From an uncultured bacterium (GTDB lineage: Bacteria > Bacillota > Bacilli > Lactobacillales > Lactobacillaceae): 64,000 nucleotides of DNA. Below the pieces are notes generated by a model, which worked only from the letters and a program-made list of their open reading frames with translations, was not told where the DNA came from and did not search any database. The stretch spans positions 62,001 through 126,000 of the forward strand of contig CAJMLF010000001.1 in assembly GCA_905214235.1 (NCBI GenBank), read 5' to 3'. The translations under genes and the position numbers were made by a program. The number at the start of each line of letters is the position of its first letter. Within the stretch, counting starts at the first letter, position 1. Below, piece after piece: positions 57,527-64,000 of this stretch.

Positions 57527-59404
57527 TTAATTAGTCTCCTCTGCTTTATACTGTTGCTGCTTTTTCAATAGGCCAACTAACTTAACCGTTAGCTGCATCA
57601 CCAACTCATTATTGTTCAAAGTATTAGCTTCCTTCAGCTTTCTTTGTACCTGGTCAATTTGTGTGGCGAGCGGCGTCTGGTGCATGATGATCCGCACACA
57701 ATCGTCAATTACCGGCATCTTAATTACCGGGTTGACATTCAACTGCTCGATCAAACTGAGGGTGTTGCGCAGGTCATCCTCGTTCAGGTAGTTCAAGAAG
57801 TCCGCCACCGAATAGTCCCCATGCTCCGTAAAATAGCTTGCTGCTAACAGGTACAGTGTCTGATAACGTTCATGAACAAAATGAAAGTCATCTTCCGCCG
57901 TAACGTGCGCCCACACCTCTTGGCTATGAAGCATGTAATACAGGAGCATTCGTTCGGCCAGTTCCGTCCGACTGACTGCCTTTTCCGACTCCTGGCTTGC
58001 GGGCTGGGCGTACTCTTGGCGTGATACCACCCGCTGTTGGTAACTCTGTCCCGGTGTTTGCGGATGAATCCCCAGTTCTTCCGACAGCTGGGTCAGCTGA
58101 CTCTTGAGCGCCGCCTTATCAAGGGAAAATTCATCAGCAAGCCGTCCCAAGTACATATCTTTTTCAACCGGCGATGTTACCTTCGCAATCACCTTTAACG
58201 ACTGGTCAAGGTAATTGATCAACTCACTCTGTTGGCCTAAGTTACGGTCATTACGGAAGAAGCGCAGGTAAAAGTCAACCACCGTTTCTTCGTGCTGGCT
58301 GAGGTACTGCTTAAACTTCTCACCACCATATTTTTGGACGTACTCGTCGGGATCAATTCCCGCCGGCAGTTGGACAATCCTGGTGACCATATTGCCGGTA
58401 GCTTCCTGGTCAACCAACTTAATTGCCCGGTCAATCGCATTTTGCCCCGCGCTATCACCATCATAACAAATATCAAGCTGGGGCGTTGACCGCTGGATAA
58501 TGGCCACCTGTTCCTCAGTAAAACTGGTCCCCATTGAGGCAATCCCGTTTAAGACACCGGCACCGTATGCTGAGATGACGTCCATAAAACCTTCAAACAG
58601 GTACATCTTGCCCGTTTGCTTTGCATCCTTACGGGCAACGTCAAGGTTAAAAAGCGTCCGCCGTTTATTAAAGATTGGGGTTTCCGGACTGTTCAAGTAC
58701 TTTGGCAGGTCATTGTTTGCAGTACTGAGTAGGCGCCCAGAAAAGGCAATTACTTGCCCCCGCTGGTTTTTTATCGGGTAAATCACCCGGTCAACAAAGC
58801 GGTCGTGTAGTTCCCCCACCTGGTCCTCCGTAAACAATCCCGACTTACGGAGAATCTGGTAGTCAATCTTTTGCTGGTCACAAAATGCCTTCAATACCCG
58901 TTGCTCCGGAGCATAACCAAGCTGGAACTGTTCCACCAGGTCATCGGTCATTCCCCGTCGTTTGAGGTAGGCCCGGGCAACAGCGCCAGCAGGGGTATTA
59001 ACCAGAATGTGGTGGTAGAGCTGGGCGGCCTTTTGGTGCAGGGCGATCAATTGGCCAGCCTCACTATTAGCAAATTGGGAAGTGGCCTGACCGGTTGACT
59101 CTTGGTACTGCTGTGGCAGGTCAATTCCGCTGTCCTTGGCAATTTTTTGCACCGCCTCAACAAAGCCAATATGCAGGTAATCCATTAGAAATTGGAAAAC
59201 ATTTCCGCTTCGTCCACAGCCAAAACAGTGGTAGTACTGCTTCTCTTCGTTCACTGAGAACGACGGGGTCTGCTCCTCATGAAAGGGGCATAGGCCGGTA
59301 AAGCTCTTCCCCGCTTTTTTTAACTGAACGTACCGCCCAATTACGTCAACAATATCAACCGAATTACGTACCCGATCGATTGTATCACGTGGTATGCGCG
59401 CCAT
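57527..59404 (-). CDS. dnaG: DNA primase
   Basis: A 625-residue primase. Zinc site [20 protein letters not shown] then HCFGCG; Toprim motif [20 protein letters not shown] and [18 protein letters not shown]-terminal helicase-binding domain. ATG 59404 follows AGTGGGGTGGTTCA. A hairpin GGTCGCA/TGCGACC lies in the leader (about 59444-59470), and a TATAAT-like promoter (TTTACC, 17 nt, TATATT) is near 59500-59528. Confidence 0.97.
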   Translation of the reverse strand: MARIPRDTIDRVRNSVDIVDVIGRYVQLKKAGKSFTGLCPFHEEQTPSFSVNEEKQYYHCFGCGRSGNVFQFLMDYLHIGFVEAVQKIAKDSGIDLPQQYQESTGQATSQFANSEAGQLIALHQKAAQLYHHILVNTPAGAVARAYLKRRGMTDDLVEQFQLGYAPEQRVLKAFCDQQKIDYQILRKSGLFTEDQVGELHDRFVDRVIYPIKNQRGQVIAFSGRLLSTANNDLPKYLNSPETPIFNKRRTLFNLDVARKDAKQTGKMYLFEGFMDVISAYGAGVLNGIASMGTSFTEEQVAIIQRSTPQLDICYDGDSAGQNAIDRAIKLVDQEATGNMVTRIVQLPAGIDPDEYVQKYGGEKFKQYLSQHEETVVDFYLRFFRNDRNLGQQSELINYLDQSLKVIAKVTSPVEKDMYLGRLADEFSLDKAALKSQLTQLSEELGIHPQTPGQSYQQRVVSRQEYAQPASQESEKAVSRTELAERMLLYYMLHSQEVWAHVTAEDDFHFVHERYQTLYLLAASYFTEHGDYSVADFLNYLNEDDLRNTLSLIEQLNVNPVIKMPVIDDCVRIIMHQTPLATQIDQVQRKLKEANTLNNNELVMQLTVKLVGLLKKQQQYKAEETN

Positions 59405-59543
59405 TGAACCACCCCACTTGATTAATCTGCGTACAGTAACGAAAGGTCGCAACCATACGGAATGCGACCCTCCTCTACTTATCAACACATAATTCACTTA
59501 ATATATATGATACCACAAGTCAGCGGTAAAACAATCAAAAAGC

Positions 59544-61619
59544 TCACTTAACAATTAAATCGTTTAGGTTCCCCATAACGCCAGCAAGCCGGGCGAGAAT
59601 CCCCAGCTGAGTGAGCCGGTTGTTACGGATATCTTCGTTCTTGTCCATAATCATGTTCTCGTCAAAGTAACTGGTAATCACTGGTTCTAAGGAACGTAAT
59701 GCAGCAAAGTTCTCCGCAACCGTCCGGTCTTTAGCCTGCTTTTCCAGGTCATTAACCGCATCATAAAGCTTTTGTTCGGACGGGTTTTCAAATAGTTCAG
59801 GGTTAACCTGGGCAGCTGAACCTTGGTTACCCTTCTTGGCGATGCGCAGGACCCGGGTCAGAGCCTCAATGGCGGCCTTAAAGTCACCATCATCCTTATG
59901 CTCATCAATTGCCTGGGCCGCCGCAAAGATGTTCGCCAGGTCATTAACCTTCGTATCACTAACGGTATCAATGATATCGTGACGAAGTTTCCGTTCGCTC
60001 AGCGCCTGCTTGACCCGATCTAAGAAGAATTGACGAACAGCATCGGCATTCTTTGAAAGGTCAAAACTAGTCTTAATGTTAGCCGCAGCAAGGGCTTTGA
60101 TAATGGCTGCTTGGATGCCGAACAATGGCAAGTGCCAATTCCGGTCATTAATGATCCGCACAATTCCAAATGCCTGACGACGCAGAGCATACGGGTCGTT
60201 TGAACCAGAAGGAATCATCCCCACTGCAAAGAAGCTCAAGATGCTATCAAGCTTATCGGCAATTGCAAGGACAGCTCCTAACTTGGTCTGTGGTAGCTCA
60301 CCCTCAGCAGAAATTGGCATATAGTGTTCCCGAATAGCAGTTGCAACGTCGTCCTTTTCGCCGAAAAGTTTAGCATAGATTTCACCCATTACCCCTTGAA
60401 GTTCGGCAAACTCGCCGACCATTTGGGTGGTCAGATCAAACTTGTAGATATGGGCAGCACGGTCAAGGTCCGCCAGCTCATCATCCGTTAAGTTAAGCCG
60501 CTTGCCAATTAACTGTGCAATCACGGCTGTCCGCTGCATCTTGTCGTACATCGAACTAATCCTGTCATGGAAGCTAACCCGCTTCAGGCGGTCAACGTAC
60601 TGGTCAATCGTCAGCTTTTGGTCTTCCTCGTAGAAGAACTTAGCATCTTCAAGTCGCGGAACCAGGACCCGTTCATTCCCCTTGATGATGTTTTCTAGGT
60701 ATTCCTTGTTCCCGTTCCGGACGGCAATGAAGTTTGGCAAGAGGTTACCGTCATGGTCGCGAAGGTAGAAGAACCGCTGGTTATCCTTCATGGAAGTAAT
60801 CAGGACCTCATCTGGCAGCACCAGGTACTTCTTATCAAAGGATCCCGCAAAAGCAGTTGGCCATTCCACCAGGTTGTTAACCTCTTCCAAGAGGTCTGGA
60901 TCCTTATCAATTACCCAGTCGTGTTCTTCAACAATGGCATCAATTTGGTCATTAATTACCTGCTTACGCTTAACTGGGTCAACGATTACGTAATCCTTGT
61001 ACAGGGCATCGACATAATCAGTGGCCTTTTGTAATTCGATGTCATGCCCTAAGAAACGGTGTCCCCGGGTGGTCCGACCAGCCTCAACATCAAGAATCTT
61101 AAACGGGACCACCTGGTCATTAAGCAGGGAAACCAACCACCGAATTGGGCGAATAAATTGTAGGTTGTGGTAACCCCACTTCATCAGTGTTGGGAAGGTC
61201 ATTGCGGTAATCACGTCTGGTAAGCCCTTCAGCACTTCGGCAACTGGCTTTCCGGCAATGTGCTTTTCAACAAAGACGTATTCAACACCCTTGACGTCCT
61301 TAAATTCGATGTCATCAACGCTGGCCCCTTGGCCCCGGGTAAAACCGATTGCCGCCTTCGTCCAGTTACCATCAGCATCCTGAGCAATCTTCTTAGCAGG
61401 GCCCTTGACGGATTCATCAACATCTGGTTGCTTGTCGCTAAGGCCACTGATTAAAAGGGCCAGCCGCCGTGGGGTTGCATATTCTTGAATGTCATCAAAT
61501 GAAATCCGTTGTTCCTTCAGGTAATCAGCTACCCGCTGGTGAAGTTGCTTAATACTTGGCGTAACAACATGCGCAGGCATTTCTTCAACGCCCACTTCTA
61601 GTAAATATGAATTAGCCAT
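59544..61619 (-). CDS. glyS: Glycyl-tRNA synthetase beta subunit
   Basis: A 691-residue beta subunit, ANSYLLEVGVEEMPAHVVTP at the N terminus, HHH/HD-like region DRAAHIYKFDLTTQMVGEFA, and the tRNA-binding C terminus ending LGILARLAGVMGNLNDLIVK. ATG 61619 follows GGGGGACAAGTAAG, directly next to the glyQ stop. Functions as alpha2-beta2 enzyme with glyQ. Confidence 0.98.
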   Translation of the reverse strand: MANSYLLEVGVEEMPAHVVTPSIKQLHQRVADYLKEQRISFDDIQEYATPRRLALLISGLSDKQPDVDESVKGPAKKIAQDADGNWTKAAIGFTRGQGASVDDIEFKDVKGVEYVFVEKHIAGKPVAEVLKGLPDVITAMTFPTLMKWGYHNLQFIRPIRWLVSLLNDQVVPFKILDVEAGRTTRGHRFLGHDIELQKATDYVDALYKDYVIVDPVKRKQVINDQIDAIVEEHDWVIDKDPDLLEEVNNLVEWPTAFAGSFDKKYLVLPDEVLITSMKDNQRFFYLRDHDGNLLPNFIAVRNGNKEYLENIIKGNERVLVPRLEDAKFFYEEDQKLTIDQYVDRLKRVSFHDRISSMYDKMQRTAVIAQLIGKRLNLTDDELADLDRAAHIYKFDLTTQMVGEFAELQGVMGEIYAKLFGEKDDVATAIREHYMPISAEGELPQTKLGAVLAIADKLDSILSFFAVGMIPSGSNDPYALRRQAFGIVRIINDRNWHLPLFGIQAAIIKALAAANIKTSFDLSKNADAVRQFFLDRVKQALSERKLRHDIIDTVSDTKVNDLANIFAAAQAIDEHKDDGDFKAAIEALTRVLRIAKKGNQGSAAQVNPELFENPSEQKLYDAVNDLEKQAKDRTVAENFAALRSLEPVITSYFDENMIMDKNEDIRNNRLTQLGILARLAGVMGNLNDLIVK

Positions 61620-61620
61620 C

Positions 61621-62619
61621 TTACTTGTCCCCCTTCTGCGCTTTTTTAGCCTTCTTGGCTGCTTGTTTAGCCGCGCGTTGCTTGGCCTTCTCAGCCTTCT
61701 TGGTGTACTCATCGAGTGTCTTTTGCCGTAGTTTATCGTCGTGAATCAATGGGAAGCCCCGTTTCCGCCGCTCTTCGACAAAGGCCTTCGCAATTGACTT
61801 TGCCATGATCCGAATCCGGTGGAGGTAACCCGCCCGTTCAGTAACGGAAACTGCTCCCCGGGCATCCAAGAGATTAAAGGTATGACTGCACTTCAGAACA
61901 TAGTCATATGCCGGGTGAACTAAGCCCAGTTTAATGAGCCGCTTAACCTCGGTTTCGTAATCGTTAAAGGCTGCCAGCAACATATCCTGGTTGCTTTCCT
62001 CGAATGCGTACTTGGAGTGCTCGTATTCTGGCTCCTTAAAGATATCACCATACAGGACCCCGTCCGCCCATTCCAGGTCGTAAACAGAGTCAACATTTTG
62101 AATATATTCAGCGAGCCGTTCCAAACCATAGGTAACTTCTGAAGCCACTGGGTTCATCGGCAGTTCACCAACGACTTGGAAGTAGGTAAACTGGGTAACT
62201 TCCATGCCGTCAAGCCAGATTTCCCAACCAACACCGGCACAACCCATGGATGGGTTCTCCCAGTTATCTTCCACGAACCGAATATCGTGTTCAAGCGGGT
62301 CAATTCCGAGTTCCTTCAAGCTCCCCAAGTACAGGTCTTGAATATTATCCGGTGATGGTTTCATGATTACTTGGAACTGGTGGTGCTGGTAAAGCCGGTT
62401 CGGGTTTTCACCATAACGACCGTCAGCCGGCCGCCGGGATGGCTCGACATATGCAGCGTTCCATGGTTCTGGGCCGATTGCCCGTAAAAAGGTGTATGGG
62501 CTCATTGTCCCGGCACCCTTTTCCGTATCGTAGGCCTGCATCAGCATGCAGCCCTGCTTTGCCCAGTACTGTTCAAGCGTGAAGATGATATCCTGAACAC
62601 TCAGCTTCTTTGTTGTCAT
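61621..62619 (-). CDS. glyQ: Glycyl-tRNA synthetase alpha subunit
   Basis: A 332-residue catalytic subunit: [60 protein letters not shown]. The tail is unusually basic ([20 protein letters not shown]). ATG 62619 follows AAGGGAAGTATTCAG. Controlled by the T-box leader upstream. Confidence 0.98.
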   Translation of the reverse strand: MTTKKLSVQDIIFTLEQYWAKQGCMLMQAYDTEKGAGTMSPYTFLRAIGPEPWNAAYVEPSRRPADGRYGENPNRLYQHHQFQVIMKPSPDNIQDLYLGSLKELGIDPLEHDIRFVEDNWENPSMGCAGVGWEIWLDGMEVTQFTYFQVVGELPMNPVASEVTYGLERLAEYIQNVDSVYDLEWADGVLYGDIFKEPEYEHSKYAFEESNQDMLLAAFNDYETEVKRLIKLGLVHPAYDYVLKCSHTFNLLDARGAVSVTERAGYLHRIRIMAKSIAKAFVEERRKRGFPLIHDDKLRQKTLDEYTKKAEKAKQRAAKQAAKKAKKAQKGDK

Positions 62620-62640
62620 CTGAATACTTCCCTTCATATC

Positions 62641-62850
62641 AAAAAGTCCCTACAGTTACGGAATAGTAACTGCAGGGACGAGATTACATCGCGGTTCCAC
62701 CCTGCTTTTTTGCATTTCTGCAAAACAGCTTAGTTAAAGATGACTGGTAGAGGGCCTACAACGGAACCTTTAGTAGGGCTTTCACTCTCCCCTACTCGCT
62801 TGATAAAGGCGTAACCGTTGCTTTTCTCCGTCAACGTCAACCAATATTCA
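62641..62850 (-). promoter_or_regulatory. Glycine T-box riboswitch leader
   Basis: The minus strand contains the T-box sequence AGGGTGGAACCGCG (about 62703-62690), a stem I region with GTAGGGGAGAGTGAAAGCCC, and a strong terminator GTCCCTGCAGTTAC/GTAACTGTAGGGAC followed by TTTTT (62679-62641). Uncharged tRNA-Gly is expected to stabilise the antiterminator. I did not assign the specifier codon with certainty. Confidence 0.95.
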
Positions 62851-62903
62851 AATTAAGTGTTACCAATAAACATTGTTTATGATAGATAAACTTTCTCAAA
62901 TTG

Positions 62904-63692
62904 TCAATCGTCAGTCGACAATTTACCCATTTTTTGTTCCAGACGGTTCATCTGTTTGATGAATCGTTTACTCTTCAAGCGGAGGCCCACCTGGTCATTG
63001 TAAAGGGTATCCAAGACGTACTGAAGGCGCTCCTTGGTAAAGGAGTTAATTTTAATGGTGTTCACCTGCTGGAGGTTTAGGACTGCAAACTGCTGCAAAT
63101 AATAGGCAGTCCGGCGGTCAAGGTGAAAGCGCCGCTGGTCAAGGTACCAATGACGGTCACACAGCATTCCACCATACTGTTCCGAAAAATCAAGAGGACG
63201 GTGGCGTTCGCCACAAATAACGCACCGGTCCCAGGTCGGGGCAACCCCAAAGACCGTCAGCAGCTGGGTCTCGATTACATTGGTAACAACCTGCTCGTCT
63301 TGTCCCCGGTTAATTAGGTCAAGGGCCGCCGCCACCTGGTTAAACCAACCGCCAATCCCCTGGCCATCTGTGAAGGCATGGTCAACCAGGGAAAGAATGT
63401 AGGTGGCGTAGGCATTACGCCGCAGGTCGGTAGCAATCCCCTGGTACTGGTGCGTTTCACTCGCCGTGTTCACAAAACTAAGCCCCTGATTGTCGAGCGC
63501 TCCAATATAGGTTCCGTGCGTAAACGGCAAAAAGTCGCTCGCCATGCGAAAGCCCCGTTTCTTGCCATCACGGATGTAAAACATTGCCGGGCCAATTTTA
63601 TCCGTCAACATCTTGACGAGCAGGTCCCGCTCCCGGTAGTCCCGCCGGTAGATAATTATCCCTGTAAAATCAGTGGTCTCCCGGGCCATCAT
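62904..63692 (-). CDS. recO: DNA repair protein RecO
   Basis: A 262-residue recombination mediator. OB fold at the N terminus (TDFTGIIIYRRDYRERDLLV), helical domain, and a zinc site CVICGERHRPLDFSEQYGG followed by CDRH. ATG 63692 and 63689 are adjacent; the AAGGGGG box fits 63689 slightly better. Overlaps none; 18 nt from era. Confidence 0.95.
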   Translation of the reverse strand: MMARETTDFTGIIIYRRDYRERDLLVKMLTDKIGPAMFYIRDGKKRGFRMASDFLPFTHGTYIGALDNQGLSFVNTASETHQYQGIATDLRRNAYATYILSLVDHAFTDGQGIGGWFNQVAAALDLINRGQDEQVVTNVIETQLLTVFGVAPTWDRCVICGERHRPLDFSEQYGGMLCDRHWYLDQRRFHLDRRTAYYLQQFAVLNLQQVNTIKINSFTKERLQYVLDTLYNDQVGLRLKSKRFIKQMNRLEQKMGKLSTDD

Positions 63693-63710
63693 TAAGCCCC
63701 CTTGAAGTGA

Positions 63711-64000
63711 TTAGTAGTCCTTATTGCGGTAGCCATAGTCCTTAAGCATTGCCGACTTATCGCGCCACTTCGGCACAACCTTGACCCACAGCTGGAGGAA
63801 GACATGGTCACCAAGCAGGCGCTCAATATCCTTACGAGCCATTGTCCCAATCTTCTTGAGCATCTGACCCTTTTTGCCAATGATAATCCCCTTTTGCCCC
63901 GGCCGTTCGACAACAATGTTAGCGGAAATATGGACGTGCTCTTCGTCCTCACGCTTAACAGAAGTGACGTCGACGGCAACGGAATGGGGAACCTCATCCC
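63711..64000 (-). CDS. era: GTPase Era, C-terminal part
   Basis: The visible 96 codons end [14 protein letters not shown] and include the KH domain ([20 protein letters not shown], then [20 protein letters not shown]), which binds the 3' end of 16S rRNA. The GTPase half lies beyond the right edge. Era-recO-glyQS order is conserved. Confidence 0.95.
   Translation of the reverse strand, partial: DEVPHSVAVDVTSVKREDEEHVHISANIVVERPGQKGIIIGKKGQMLKKIGTMARKDIERLLGDHVFLQLWVKVVPKWRDKSAMLKDYGYRNKDY

Noticed and set aside
63692..63997. 101-codon minus-strand frame overlapping era
   Set aside because: Arginine/serine-rich shadow; the true frame ends at 63711 with the Era C terminus.

Overview
The window is a chromosomal segment of a Gram-positive low-copy-repeat genome best matched to Lactobacillaceae, most likely an obligately heterofermentative Limosilactobacillus-type species. 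The reasons are the era-recO-glyQ-glyS-dnaG-rpoD and cca/ABC-F/thyA/folA neighbourhoods, a bacillota-type ribT-scpA-scpB-rluB cluster, an FMN riboswitch on ribU, a glycine T-box, strong GGAGG ribosome binding sites, and dnaE followed directly by pyk with no pfkA between them. The species is not fixed by what I can see.

Positions 1 to about 21,380 are one end of a temperate siphophage (prophage). Reading leftwards on the minus strand it carries an early region (Cro-like HTH, a Tad2/DUF2829 anti-Thoeris-like protein, small regulators, Gam-like/ERF/SSB recombination genes, HNHc nuclease, replication initiator with candidate iterons, DnaC-like helicase loader, DUF1064 nuclease), a string of micro-proteins, an ArpU-type late regulator, about 700 nt of gene-free, highly structured minus-strand RNA with a tRNA-like 3' domain (ROOL/GOLLD-like candidate), accessory genes including a plus-strand HicA/HicB toxin-antitoxin pair, then HNH endonuclease, candidate cos region, small and large terminase, portal, Clp-type protease and the first codons of the capsid protein, which runs off the left edge. 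The plus-strand lysogeny module (CI-like repressor, ImmA/IrrE peptidase, unknown gene, membrane-anchored DnaQ exonuclease-BRCT protein, gene remnant, tyrosine integrase) ends at the attachment site.

The prophage sits inside dprA. The 217-codon remnant to its right breaks off just after the conserved FPxRNR motif, so this strain is probably defective in DprA-dependent uptake of DNA. The most unusual local structure is at 15,976-16,853: a roughly 60-bp divergent start module occurs three times, each copy launching one minus-strand early gene and one small plus-strand gene, so plus-strand genes are interleaved antisense within the early region.

From 21,380 to the right end is ordinary core genome, almost all on the minus strand: rnhB-rbgA-yozE-ypmS-GDSL, degV, hemolysin III (plus), folA-thyA, ABC-F ATPase, cca, a degenerate Xer-like protein (plus), TPR protein, hupB, der, rpsA, cmk, LysM protein, recQ and its ypbB-like partner, ribU, rluB-scpB-scpA-ribT-xerD-cvfB, pyk, dnaE, a small membrane protein (plus), pepT, nif3-trmK, an aminotransferase, rpoD-dnaG, glyS-glyQ under a T-box, recO and the 3' end of era.
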